Part shown: positions 1 to 12,463 of the stretch, in pieces
Layout of the letters: each line of letters opens with the position of its first letter
Position numbering within the stretch: position 1 is the first letter of the stretch
DNA from: Parapristionchus giblindavisi
Taxonomy: Eukaryota > Nematoda > Chromadorea > Rhabditida > Diplogasteridae
Assembly (NCBI GenBank): GCA_943737045.1
Contig: CALSFV010000308.1
Coordinates: forward strand, 331,096-395,095
Direction: 5' to 3'
Length of the DNA stretch: 64,000 bases
The notes under the pieces: generated by a model
The model's database searches: none
The model's input: the letters and a program-made list of their open reading frames with translations, nothing else
What the model was told of the DNA's origin: nothing
Program-made: the position numbers and the translations under genes

Positions 1-114
1 AATCAATCAATCGATAATCCATCAATCGATAAATATTACTATTAATCCATCGATAGCAGATCAATCGATAATCGATCAATCAATACTCCATAAATGGCCA
101 ACTTTATCACTCAC

Positions 115-741
115 ATCGAGCGACAAATCAAAGGGCTTCAACTTCTTCGGCTTCGACTCCTTCACCTACAATGGACAAATATAAGTAGATTTTAATTGAC
201 TTATCGTCTATAACAAACATCATCATTAATAACTTATTTTTATGTTTCTCATCCACAACTAGTTGTTGGAATAGGATGATAGGTTGCTAAACAATATTTT
301 AAAAAGTTAGGTGCAGTTGAACAAGTTGATTCCACGTTTCATCGGATTCATGTATTCATTTCGTACCATCCATAGTGAATAAGTCACATCATAAGGAATT
401 CCTAATCACCTTATCAGCCATCGACAGCGCAGCAAGGAAGGCATTGGCGGGAGCCGGCGCGGCCTTGGACTGAAATTGAACCAATTCATAAATGCCAAAT
501 TCGAAATTGAGAAAAAAATACAGTTTCTTATTGCAAGTTCACTTTGGCAATCAATCAATCAATCAATAAACAAACCAATCAATCACCTTCTTCTTCTCCT
601 TATGCTCCTTACTGTAACTCTCATCATCATATTCCTCCTTGACCTTCCTCTTTCCTCCTCCTCCACCATAGCTACTACTATCTTCATCAGCCACTTCCTC
701 CTTCACCTTACGCTTGCGATCGGCCGCGTCGTCAGTCGATC

Positions 742-804
<63 letters not shown>

Positions 805-965
805 TAACTACTATTATTATTCATCAATATTATATTATTATTCTTTTACTGCGCCCGATTACATTACTAGCGATAGCCAGCATTTGGTCGGATTCATAAC
901 TTTGGTGAGACAACAAATCACCCGGTCTAGGGGCAATTGGAAGAAGTAAAAAAGTTCGGAATAAC

Positions 966-1047
<82 letters not shown>

Positions 1048-4000
1048 TTCCGTTTAGAAAGTGGCGAAAATAAATGAAAAGCAGAGAAAACCATCCTCAT
1101 TTTGCACACTCTCTCGCCTCTTTTTCTTTTCTTCTCGCCACTTTACGAGCATTAGATACCATACATTGCCATACCCTCACAGTGCGAGGATTGACCCACT
1201 ATATAAGGCCCATTTTAGGCCACTTGATAAAATAATGAAGCTAAAAATGACGATTTTTATGCGAAAATAACGAATTTTGCGAATCAACCCACCCTATTTC
1301 GAGAATTGACCCACTATATAAAAATATACGGCGAGGGTACCGAAAATGTATGATTAGATACTATTAAAGGCACACCCCAGGCATATTTGAAACTCTCCGC
1401 TCTGACAACGCTCTCTCATTATATATTACATAGAATATCGTTATTTTCTTTTGTCCAAGAAACCATAAATAAATTATTATTATTATTATTATTGAGCAAG
1501 CAAACAAGAGAGCGTTGTCAGAGCGGAGTTTCATGTTAGCTCGTTGCGGAATTTAATATGTATAAGAATTTTGATAATATTAGACTAATAAATATTAGAC
1601 TCTTCTAGGCAGCGAAGTCATTATCATCACCTATTTATTTTTGTTCATATTCATTTTCATGTGTCGTTGCATGCGTGTGCATGTAGATAAAATATATAAT
1701 ATAAAATTTCCATACAGTTTTGATGTTTATTGTTTTCATGTATACGTTCACGTTATTGTATTATTACTAACATTAGAAATGAGATTTTACATGATTTTTA
1801 TGTAAACTAACTCAATGGGGGTTCTACTGAAGATGGCCAACCCCATTGGGTAGAGGTTCACTGTCTAGAACCTAATGGCCGAAACAGTGAATCTCACCTC
1901 TACTAATTACTACTTTAGATTCATTAATATCTAATTTTATGAGCACATTTGCATGTTTAACTATTACATATTTCGCTTATATTTCATTGCTCAATCAATC
2001 AAAAGGCTTTGGTCGACCTGGTCGGCTGTGAACACACTTCACGTGACACATTCATGTATCACGTGTTCCAATCAATAGCGCGACGTCCGATCCAGTAGAT
2101 CGAACTCGCGCGTCTCTCGAGTGAGATAGTCTCTCACTAGCCCCCTTCCCTTCACTGTTCTTCGTGTGTTCGGCTGTGTTTCCCTTCTTCCTTTTTGGAA
2201 GTTTCCGTTTGTTTTCACACGTATTATCTTGCCTTGTCGGTAATCCGGACCCCTTGGTCTCGTGCGCCCGCAAGTGCTTATCTGTCGGTAATCCGGACAA
2301 CGGTCCCGTGCGCCCGCAGATTCTGTCGGTTATCCGGGTCATAGACCTCGAGAACCCGCAGGTTAACGATAGACAACTGTCGTATTTTCAGTCCTAACTA
2401 GGACCCAAAATACCGCAGAATTGATAATGTCTAATCGTAATCACGTTTTAATCGTGCTTGATTGCTTAAAGAGTATCTCATAAATCTAGATACATGCAAT
2501 ATCGCCGTTTCGTGATTAATTATGCTTCCCTATCATCGAAACATTGTCAAACCATTCATTTCAGATGGCAGACAGATACTGTGTCGATCAAGAGATGTTG
2601 TTCCAAGTATGGGACACGACGACGCGTAAGATGAATGGAGCATATAAGGTTAATCCTAGTAAATCCTAATTTTTCATATTTGAATTCAGGTAGCGTCGCA
2701 TCCGTCGACGTCGACGATGAAGAGCCTTCGTCTGCTAATATGAAGGCTGACCATCGCAATCCGAATAGGTTCAACAATTCGGGTTAGTATTTTATCATCA
2801 TTATTATCAACAGATTGAATAAGTTGGTCAAATAATTGTAATCATGATATTTAATCTCACTGATTTTTTTTTCAGTGCTGATCGCCTCTAATGGAAACAG
2901 AGGCGAGCTCCAGACCCAAGAGGTCTGAATGAGAGCTACTCAGTCGTGGATAGGATTGATGTACTACTCCGAGAGGGAGGCTCCATCCACCATCTCTCCA
3001 ATTCTGGAGGTCTGAGACTAGGTAATACCATTAATGACATGTACGACACATGTTATATAAATAATATCATCAGTCATGCTCCCTATTTACAGGTAGAGTC
3101 GGCATACCGCACTGGCGAGAGACTGAACTCTCTTCAGCCTCCAAGAGGACATCTCAGCCAGGCATCTATTGTACAAGAACGGCTTGTAAGGTATGCATTA
3201 CCTGATAATTGTACTAGATTATTCATGATGAATACATCTATTCAGATCGGAGTAAGTCTACACTTACAACTCGGAGCCCATGGAGATCAAAACTGAGCGA
3301 CTCATGGACAGCACTCCGAGATGCCGTGGACCTCATCTGCTTTACATGAAGGTTAGTTCACGGTTCTATCCCAAGCTCAAATAGCAGCACGATGAATAGG
3401 AAACTAAATTGCACAAAAATAGACTGATAGTATGTCTGACAATTTTGTTTCCTCACGATCTGGTGTAGTCTTTTCAAAAGAATAAGTTGCGCAATTAGTA
3501 ACTTGATATCTCCCATCCCAAAATGCGTATTGAAGGAGGGTATAGATGCTCTTTTGACCAAGGATATGGTTTTTGGATTTCAAAAACTTTGTGACTTGTA
3601 TTTAACATATTCTGTCATTCCAAGAGAGACAGCTACACATAGCAGAACCATCATATTTCAATGCAATGTTCATTGTCTGGTCGTTTCAAATGGAACGGTT
3701 AGTATGGTGCTAGCTAGTGATTATTGAGAAAAGGTTATATGAGAACATCGTTATGAAATAAGCTAATCATTTCTATCGATCCATAATGCTACACCTTTTC
3801 TTTAAAATGTTTTTGCCTGCTTGATACATCCTCTCATATTTATACATATGACGTGTATATTAGTATCATGCTTACATTTTTTCGCTGCCTCATCTACCTG
3901 AACAATAGTAGTTTACGCTCATTTCAGTAGATTACAGCGTCTTACTAACAATAAAGGTAGAAGAGAATGTACATTGGAAAATGCCAAAAAGTCACGTTAA

Positions 4001-7000
4001 TCGTGATGTAACGGACTGTGTTTTCCGATAATTTTTGCTTTCTCCGGCATTGTATGCCTTCTCGCATTCGCTTTCACACGTTTCTATGGACACTATCCAT
4101 TATTGAAGCGTTGTACATATGCTATATGCAAGAATGTAAAATTCACTCTTTACAATCTTTGAGGATGTCAATCTAATAGTCAATTGTACAGTCACACTTG
4201 ACACTGACACATACATCTATTTTATTGAATTTCTAGGAATCGATATTGATTCTATTTATATGAAATTCTTTATTAGACGCTAGACGAAGTTGAACGGATT
4301 CGCATTGAGTCGTTGAGTTTTAGCGAAAGAAGTTATCACGCTTTGAGTTTGACTCTCTTTTGGGTCTCGTTAAGCATATTTCTGTAATTAACGCTTCTCT
4401 GTATTGTACACGAGACATCTACAGAGACACTTTGTTCCTATAGCTAGGTTGATCAGCTATTGTTTTACGATATTGCTGAAATAAGAAAGCTTAAAGGATC
4501 TGGACTTATTTATACTCAAATTGTCCACACAGAAATGCTTCGCTATATTTAACAAACAACATCCTATGCGCTTGCCACAAATGTTTTCCTACACGAATAG
4601 GGCCTAGTTGGCAATGATCAATTGCGAAAAAAGGGGGGGGGGTACATGTTACCTAATACTATTATAGTATAGTATACTAGTGATAGCACATTGAAGTGTT
4701 AGAATTATACGTACGCTATTACATTCCTCATAAGGGGCGTAGAAAGAGTAGACAAAAAATGATCTACTCCGTGGAATATGCACTTGGGTCATTAGCTCAA
4801 ATTTCTCCACAACTGACATCTCAGTCCCCGGAAGATTAAATGCATGCATGAGGAAAGATCATATATTGACCTAAATATTTACTAATTTTTCGTAATATTC
4901 GGTAAATGATCTCTAAATCAGTTTGCCTACGAAATGCAGTCCATATTTCTCATTTCGTTCTGACACCGCTAGTCTAGAGGTGGACACGTTTACTCAAAAC
5001 AGAGTGGTCCAATAGGCAGATGTTTTTCCTCCCTTATATCTATTCGATAGGGTAATTCAAAAACTATTTGAGATGGAATATCTACCTTCATAGTTTTTTT
5101 TTTTCCAGAATGGAAATATCACGTATTCGTGATTATGATTCCTTATCAATTCTGGGTGAACCGCCTATGTCTATCGAGTTGAAAGGGAAAATGATCTCGA
5201 ACCCCTCTGGTGATTGTCATCAGGTACTTGTGCAAAGTACCAACACTTCGTATGATAAATCTCACCGGATTCGGGGGTTCTTCTGAATCCGATATACATG
5301 TTCTACTAAATAGTTGAGAACCCTCAGCTAGAACACAATATTGATTCAGCGAGATCATGGAATATATACTGCGCTAAACATAGCTATCCAAGTATCACGT
5401 CCCTAAAATTAATCTTGAGCTATTTAGCCGAGACGAATGAATATAAAGATTATTCAACACCTGTTTGGGGGATATAATACTTTGTTATATATATGACAAA
5501 ATAGTCGAAAAAACCTTGGATAGGAATTTATCAGAGATTCATGAAAAGAATCTTTAATATTGATCTCGAAATCCTCTAATATTCCTCACCAACAGAACCA
5601 AAATGCGCTTTATCAGTTTCTGGGATGGTGTTGAGATCTCTGAGTCGAAGTCACACGTTCTATTGAATAGTTGATCACTCACAACTAGAATAAGACATTG
5701 ATTCAGCAACGAGATCATGATAAGAATGCTGCGCAAATCCTAAATATCCAGTAATTAATCTCGAATTAAAGCCGAGTCGAATGAATAGAAAAAGCATTCA
5801 ACACCATTGAAAGATGGCGGCTAATATATATGTCTTATTATGATAACAACAGAGATTAGAAAACTTGGATAGGAGTTTGACAGAAAGATGCATGAAAGGA
5901 ATCCTTTTTAAATCACCACCAAAGGCAAAATACTCCTTATTGTATACCATTACAACATTGGAGATATCATGGTATTAGAATCCATAGAATCTTGGGGTGA
6001 TTCTGTTTAACTCACATTGAAACAGTTTATGCTGAATTTGACAACATTTGGTCTATGCTTACCAAACCGTAGCGGAAATTTCCAGTCCAAAAACGGTCGC
6101 AATTGTCAGAATAATGGCTCTAGTAAACATTTCTATTTTCGTGCAAGAGCCACATTCAGCGAAGTACTTCCATATCTAAGAAAGTGTTTTATGTTCTATT
6201 AGTTCTATAGAATAGATAATTAGAACAAAATGAAGGATAAAACAGATGTTTATCTCATTACTTTCCTCTATACAACCGCATAGATCGGTTTCATCTTGAA
6301 CGGTTGCGCGATAGATAAAAGAAGTACTTGCTCTTTTCGGGTAAACAAATTTGTACCTCCTAAACAAGAGCAGTTTCAGTTAGCAGCGCTAAAAGGCTAG
6401 AATTTCCTCTATGAAATCCTCGAACTCCCCCGATAACTTTCGAGCATTTCTACTAAACAGAGGGAATTTAAGACAAAGATATCAACCAGAATACAGTAAA
6501 GTAAAGGTTGTCTTTGAAAAAGCCTTTTGATTGATTGAGCAATGAAATATAATGTTATATTTTGCTAGATAAACGAAGTTTATTGAAGTAAAATATTTAT
6601 TATAAGTCATTGCGAAATCAATCAAAGCCCTCCACACCCACCCTTGATTGATTTATAACCTTGACGTTTCTGATTCAGGAAGTCGTCTTCATCAAGGAAA
6701 GGAGAGCTGAAGATGGATTGCAATCGAAGCTTATTCGCATAAGAAGCGTTGAGAGGCTACGATAGGATTCTTCGATGAAGAATAAATGATCCATTTACAG
6801 AGACTATCACATTTTTCGTTATGTTTTACGAATAAATATTAATCCATATTTCACTATAAAAATTTGGATTTGTTGTCTCTGTTTCAAGCACACCCTCACA
6901 CACAACAGTGAAGGGAAGGGGGCTAGTGAGAGACTATCTCACTCGAGAGACGCGCGAGTTCGATCTACTGGATCGGACGTCGCGCTATTGATTGGAACAC

Positions 7001-7709
7001 GTGATACATGAATGTGTCACGTGAAGTGTGTTCACAGCCGACCAGGTCGACCAAAGCCTTTTGATTGATTTCGCAATGACTTATAATAAATATTTTACTT
7101 CAATAAACTTCGTTTATCTAGCAAAATATAACATTATAATCTATGTCGACTGGAACAACCCAACACTTTATTTCGCAGTTTTCTAAAATGCAAGAAACAT
7201 GAAATCATCATGCATACCAGTATCCATAGGTTCAATACACATTTTCAAAATGCGGTCAGGTTTTTCGATTTTTCGGGAATATTAGGCTTGAATGCGGTCA
7301 TGTAATAAAAAATCTCCCTAATGCGGTCAGGTTTTTCGATTTATTAGGAACTTTAGGCTCACAATGCGGTCAAATGCGGTCAGGCTTCGTAGTTTGTAAC
7401 GTACTTTTCGACATATGCCTGTATCTATTATTTTGCTTACTAATCGTTACTACATTGCATTAGTAAGATTAGCAAAATTCAATTTTAATAATACATTCTC
7501 TAATCTCCAACACCAATCAGAAGACATCGCGGATAAGGGAAAGCTCTCCAAAACCTAATCTGATATTATCTTATATCATCATAATGATGGATAATCTCCT
7601 TCAGTTTATAGGAGGAAAAAGCGTATCAGCCTAAATAGCTTATTAGCATATTAGCTTAAGCTTAAAGCAGCTTAGAAAAATTAAATCAACAATTATAGTA
7701 ATAACAATG

Positions 7710-7757
<48 letters not shown>

Positions 7758-8326
7758 GCGACACCTCGACGAGTGATAGCCAGAGGACGGCGTCGACGTC
7801 ACCGACTCCACCGGTTCTACCTGAATCAGGGCAGATAGAGGATACTGTAGTCAAATATCGATTTCGATGCTCAATCAATATTTCGCGTAGTAGTACAGTA
7901 GTCTACATAACGATCTGTGATGGTCGGGTAAATATCCCCGACGCTTCAAGTGCTGGTGTGAGCCGAATTTGTAAAAATGTGCCGCATTTCACTTCTGCAG
8001 CTAACCCATACATTTTCGGTACCCTCGTGGTCTATTTTTATATAGTGGGCCAATTGTAGCGGAGGAGGTTACGGCGTAGACATGTAGACATGTAGCGATG
8101 CATAACACACGGATTTTCCCGAATACTGCCCAGGTATGATCGGTACCGTACCTTGACCCTATCATGGTACCGTACCCTGACCATATCATGGTACCGTACC
8201 TTGACCCTATCGTGAATGCCATTCTGTCTCGCCGTCTCCTTCCACTTCTCCACTATCCGCTGCGCCATCCCGCCCCACTCCGGCTCGTCCCGAAGCTTGT
8301 TCACCACCTTTAAATTAATAATTAAT

Positions 8327-8387
<61 letters not shown>

Positions 8388-8965
8388 TTATTATTACTAC
8401 TATTATTTTATTATTATTATCAATTATTATTTTTTCTACGAACGGACTCATTACTAGCGACAGCGAACATTTGGTCGTATTCATGACTTTGGCCAGACAA
8501 GAAATCACCAGGTCTAGGAGGGGGGGGGGGGGGCAATTGGAAAGAAGCAACAAAAGCGATCGGAACAAAGTGTTTCGTCGCCAATCGTATAAATCACATT
8601 ATAAACAATCAACAGCCAAGCTGCATGAGCAGGGGATGGTATCGTTATCGATCGATAATCACACCCAATCCTACCGTACCTTTCCTACGGCCGTTCGCGT
8701 CAGGAGCTCCACCGTCATGTCCATGTTGTCGAGCATGTGCAGAGCATGGCCAATCTACAATAACCATAATATCAATCAATAAAATGCCTCAATCAATCAA
8801 TAAAATGTCTTAATCAATCAATAAAACACCTTAATTAATCAATAAAACGCCCTAATCAATCAATAAACTGCCCTAATCAATCAGTAAATCGCCAACCTTA
8901 TGTCCCTCCTTGAGGTGTCGCACGTACTTCTCGATCTTGGACACGAGATACTCCGTATCAGACAT
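115..8965 (-). CDS. TFIIS N-terminal domain protein, Elongin A-like (3' end outside window)
   Basis: Exons in transcript order: 8965-8897, 8754-8680, 8307-8200, 7820-7765, 740-587, 469-410, 165-115. All join in phase, about 192 residues, and the gene continues past the left edge. Residues about 30-75 (key run MTVELLTRTAVGKVVNKLR, then KWKE) match the TFIIS N-terminal (LW) helical bundle found in Elongin A, TFIIS and MED26. After the domain comes a Ser/Thr stretch and then a very basic-acidic segment (KRKVKEE, KEHKEKKK), a composition known for Elongin A; that assignment is inference. Elongin A stimulates RNA polymerase II elongation and can act as a Cullin substrate receptor; its BC-box would lie off the window. 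The start is the first in-frame ATG, preceded by TTACAG, a possible trans-splice acceptor. The 7 kb intron 7764-741 contains a 5.1 kb transposon. An alternative exon 4 acceptor adds 8 codons. Confidence 0.72.
743..800 (+). repeat. (TAA)n microsatellite
   Basis: A long TAA run abuts the splice acceptor of Elongin-like exon 5 (TATTAG on the minus strand). A further TAA run is at 963-1046. Downstream of the first, about 860-960, is a 100-bp sequence also found next to a TAA run at 8448-8580. Confidence 0.95.
963..1046 (+). repeat. (TAA)n microsatellite
   Basis: An 84-bp uninterrupted TAA array in the large intron of the Elongin A-like gene. Long one-residue ORFs over it are artefacts. Confidence 0.95.
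1364..1545. mobile_element. MITE family B copy with inner insertion
   Basis: Family B has ends AAAGGCACACC and inverted cores CTCTCCGCTCTGGCAATGC / GCATTGCCAGAGCGGAGAG. Here the two arms are separated by about 70 bp ending in AAACCATAAATAAATTATT, which resembles a truncated retrotransposon tail. Confidence 0.6.
2237..2360 (+). repeat. Three GTCGGTAATCCGG sub-repeats next to the left TIR
   Basis: Three imperfect units of about 45-50 bp, each starting GTCGGT(A/T)ATCCGG and ending in CGTGCGCCCGCA or a diverged form, lie 80-200 bp inside the left end of the 5.1 kb element. Position and spacing resemble sub-terminal transposase binding arrays; that role is inference. Confidence 0.7.
2566..2925 (+). 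CDS. Possible small spliced ORF inside the 5.1 kb element
   Basis: Exons 2566-2620 (ending in the strong donor GTAAGA), about 2690-2782 and 2877-2930 can be joined in one frame to give a roughly 70-residue peptide starting MADRYCVDQEMLFQVW. It matches nothing I recognise. It may be the first part of a transposon protein, possibly continuing towards the ORF at 2946-3296, or it may be chance. Borders are approximate. Confidence 0.25.
5190..5915. repeat. Diverged tandem duplication, unit about 360 bp
   Basis: Blocks shared in the same order by the two halves include GAGATCATG, GACGAATGAATA/GTCGAATGAATA, ATTCAACACC and CTTGGATAGGA. On the minus strand both halves encode a similar short peptide (MISLNQY... 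near 5358 and MISLLNQ... near 5715), so a coding origin is possible but not shown. Confidence 0.65.
7225..7417 (+). mobile_element. MITE family G copy 1 (GCGGTCAGG tandem units)
   Basis: Ends CATAGGT and ACATATG with internal repeats of TGCGGTCAGGTTTTTCGAT. Flanks CCAGTATC and CCTGTATC look like a 7-of-8 match target-site duplication. 8-bp TSDs are typical of the hAT superfamily. Confidence 0.7.
8150..8215 (-). repeat. 24-bp tandem repeat over the exon 3 donor
   Basis: On the minus strand GTACGGTACCATGATA-type units of 24 bp repeat two to three times immediately after exon 3. Each unit begins with a usable GTACGG donor, so choosing a later donor would add exactly eight codons without a frameshift. 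Confidence 0.7.
8335..8580. repeat. (TAA)n plus shared 100-bp sequence
   Basis: The TAA run 8335-8385 is followed by a sequence related to 860-960 (shared words CATTACTAGCGA, CATTTGGTCG, AAATCACC, GGTCTAGG, CAATTGGAA) and a poly-G run at 8520-8533. Two copies of the same composite point to a dispersed retroelement end. Confidence 0.7.
8755..8896. repeat. About 25-bp tandem repeat filling an intron
   Basis: At least five imperfect units built on AATCAATCAATAAAA plus a variable GC-containing spacer fill almost all of the first intron of the Elongin A-like gene. The same AATCAATC word recurs at 1-110, 548-580 and at the ends of the large transposon. Confidence 0.8.
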
Positions 8966-11579
8966 ACTGTAATGAGTTGAATGGATCGATCGATTCGCTT
9001 TAAGAAATTTCCGAATTATTTTCGGAATAACATTCGAAACCCCGTGGTGGGCAACCTTTGTCGCTGGAAATTAAAGTCCAGTGGAGGTGGCATAGGTCGA
9101 ATAGCTAGGTTATCGATTTTCAAAATCCGGTCAGGTTTTTCGATTTTTGGCAAATTTGGTTCACAATCCAGTCAGGTTTTTCGATTTTTGTGAAATTTTG
9201 GCTCAAAATCCGGTCCGACTCGGTACTTTGTAACATACTTTTCGACCTATGGGAGGTGGCATTGCCAAGTTGATACTACCTACACGTGGCCAGGTCTCCA
9301 AACAAAAAATCGCAAATGAGCAAGGGGTTGTAACGTTCTTCTCGACCCCTGAACCTATGCCAGGGATCATCGCAGATAAACATTTTGATCCAAAATCTAC
9401 ATATGCACTTTGAATGATTTGCAATATGGGAAGCCACAATGGGAAGACTTTCAACAGATTTACATAAACTACTTATCTTCAGCGTTTAGAGTTCAATTAC
9501 TGTATGCTCGATTTCAAATCTTTTTGAGAAAATACTAAAACGTATATCCCTCCTTTAATCAAACAACTCCAGACATGATACATACAGTGCGGGCCAGGAT
9601 CCCCCCTTTTTTTATGATTCCGTCCGAATGGTCAATGGAGAGTTTTATATCATTTATATTACCACTTTGGACAACAGATAAGGCCCCCAGATTGTTCATG
9701 ATTTACTATTTACTCAAACTTCCTATGGCAAACATACTATATCACACGTAGGCCCAAAATAGACATGTATACTCTTGGAATGTGAGAGATAATATGCTAC
9801 TTCAAATGAATCGTTCCTATGGTGATTCGATCCCGACCGAAATAGACTGGCTAGAAAAATAATTGGATGTTTGTATAGTGTATGAGTAAGAGTGCGCTAA
9901 TGATCAATCCAATATCCAAGATAATAAATATACAATATAAGTAATAAATATACATGTCTAATCCGGATTAAGTATAATCCTAGCCAGGACTGGAACAAGA
10001 GAAACCCTGGAAAAAAGAAAACCTACAAAGGCGGATTAGTGGTGGGTTGATGCATCAACATTCCACTAGCGAACACCATGGCTTCCAAATACACTCATAA
10101 TCATAATCATTGCCACTCAGGAGTGCGAGCGGTCATGATGTGACAAAGAAAGGGAGTTTGAAAGCGCCGAAGGTACAAAGTACACCATACCATTTTTTGG
10201 CATTGTGTAAAGTTTTTATCTATGCTAAAATTCAATCAATTGATGGATGTTCTGTAGATTGAGCGCACCAACCTGCAGGAAAATTTCAAATCAGGGATTT
10301 TGGAATACAGGGGGAAACCGGCTAGCTTAGGTCCTAGAGGACATTCTCAACTCTCATATGAACTGCAGGGATCCAGAAAATATTCAGTCTCAGCATCAAG
10401 ATTGCACCCTGTTTAACTGCCAGGTGGGTCAGCTACCTATTTACACACAGCTTGAGCGTGTCCAGGTTGATTAGTATCGCAATTCTCAATTGCCATTTCA
10501 TTTTTCATGAAGTCATTTGTCACTAAGTGCAAAGTTACCTCGACTCGCGCAGCGTACAAACCCAAACTACACGTGCGAAGGGCAGCTGCAGATGGAGAGG
10601 GGGAGGCAGTAGGTGTAATGTACCCTGTAACAGTATCATAGTCATCGAGGATGACGATGTGGAGGAGGCATACCGCTCACAGCGAATGGCAAGCGAGCGA
10701 ATGAAGGTGATTGGAGAAGAATGGCGAGATATGAAGAGAATTAAAGAATGTAATATAATGTAATTTAATTTGCCATATGTCTAATCGATGCTGGAAAATG
10801 TGAAATAGTGGTAGATGCGTAAACAAACGAGACTCTACAAGGGAAATGCTCGAACGCAAAATCAAGACTAGTCTGATATAGAGATATGACACTTTTACAA
10901 AGTGCTCAATGTGGTCGTTATAGACTATAGTGTAGTCTATAGTATTATGGCAAGAGGAGGCACAAATTAACAAATAAGCAACGTAGATAGGAATTGTATG
11001 TGTGAACTGCACTAGTAAAGCATAAAGGGTTCTTGTTAAATATGTGAGCTCTCGGTCTCACCACACGCAATCTCTCTCACCAGAATTGACAACAAAAGAG
11101 ACACACAAAGAACAAATCGATGACCGCTACGAGTGTGCAAATAGTATACGGATCAGGAGATGACCAACGATGTCCAGGAGATGATCATCAGCTGCAACGT
11201 CGCATATCAGGAAGCAGGCCACGTCCCTGATCGATCGCGCATGCGCATATAAAACCGGTGCTTGCGACGCACGCACACAAGATCTGGTCTAAAGTACGAG
11301 TGGTGTGCATACTGTAGGGAGAGTTTCATATGTGAATGACCACTTGGCATGGAGATAAACTTCAGATTATTACGTCACAAAGAGAAATTCATATGCGGAA
11401 ACCTCAACGCAAAATGCAAAACGAAGGAATAAAAAAGAAAAAGTGATCCCAAAAAACTTCAAAGCCGGAGTCTGGGAAATAGCAAAGTTTGACTCTCTTA
11501 AATTGTTCTAAAAACCGGATCTAATAATATACGGATTTCTACAAAGTTTTTTTTCTTAAAACATTTATTTTTGTTTTAA
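8966..11579. other. Intergenic region between the Elongin-like and carrier genes
   Basis: Contains MITE G copy 2 at 9091-9251 and otherwise unclassified AT-rich DNA. An open stretch at 10527-10763 has an acidic run (VIEDDDVEEAYRSQRM) that could be an exon or relic; I cannot assign it. TATAAAA at 11248-11254, about 330 bp before the carrier ATG, is a possible promoter element. Confidence 0.5.
9091..9251 (+). mobile_element. MITE family G copy 2
   Basis: Ends CATAGGTCGAA and TTCGACCTATG are inverted repeats. Internal units of about 43 bp carry CCGGTCAGGTTTTTCGATTT. The perfect 8-bp flank GGAGGTGG occurs at 9083-9090 and 9252-9259, a clean TSD. Confidence 0.85.
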
Positions 11580-12377
11580 ATGTCTCGATTGAAAGACTAC
11601 GAACATGCGATAGGCGGCTTGACGGGTGGATTGATATCCACCCTTGTCTGTCATCCCATGGACCTGCTCAAGATACGATACTCAGGTACTGATTTTGGTC
11701 CTTTCTTGATCTAGGGCTATCACTAACTAATGCAGCTTTATCAAGCTGAATTGCTTTCTTGCTTGGCTCATTCGTTGACGGTAGATCGCTTTCTGCTAGA
11801 CTGTTTAGGTACAACTCGTTGTTTGTCAACTTCATTTTGTTCATTGCTTCCTTTGATCAAGGGTAGTCTAGCTTGTATAGTTGTGCTGCCAGAATGAAGA
11901 GTCAGAATATCGTAACTTTCTTGGTTTCAGCGAACGAAGGCAGCGTACTTCGGCCGCAGTACTCGAGCTATTGGGATGCCGCAAGAACGGTATTTACTCT
12001 TTTTCTTTCTTAATTCATTATATTTTTTATTTATTTATTTCTTTATTCCATCAAATATATTTACGAACACATTATTGACAAATGGAAAGAGGGAAGATGG
12101 ATTTCCGTCGCGTATAAGTGATTTCGGCTTTTGGATCGGTGGCAGTTGATCTCCACGATGTGATAACAACTATATCTTACTTTTAAATGTCCTTAACCTT
12201 TCACTGTTGCTCGGGTAATTTCGAAATAGAACGCTCTTGAAGCCTATTCTTTATTTATTTACTTAATTACCCATGAAATGTATATTCATAAACTTATTAA
12301 TGTCAGAGGGAATGAGGGGAGATGGGAGACTCTTGCGCATAAGCGATTTCGGTACTTATATTTTTTCATCAGAAGCG

Positions 12378-12463
<86 letters not shown>

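Larger units (their letters stand above)
1993..7070. mobile_element. 5.1 kb DNA transposon with 167-bp terminal inverted repeats
   Basis: 1993-2159 and 6904-7070 are reverse complements with no difference that I can see. The outer ends read AATCAATCAAAAGGCTTTGG. Each TIR holds two CACGTG boxes about 20 bp apart. Just inside the left TIR are three GTCGGT-ATCCGG sub-repeats, and the right half has a diverged tandem duplication (5190-5915). The interior contains short spliced-looking ORFs but no recognisable transposase. A short segment at 6520-6635 repeats both outer borders, suggesting a nested relative. The element lies in an intron of the Elongin A-like gene. The superfamily is unknown to me. 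Identical TIRs suggest a recent insertion or ongoing homogenisation. Confidence 0.75.

Noticed and set aside
1..110. AATCAATC/ATCGAT repeats as a CRISPR-like or telomeric array
   Set aside because: Units are short and irregular with no unique spacers, and are not a nematode TTAGGC telomere. It is ordinary intronic simple sequence.
714..1109. ORFs of poly-Ile, poly-Asn or poly-Tyr
   Set aside because: They are translations of TAA/TTA microsatellites; the same happens at 7693, 8326, 12273 and 30626.
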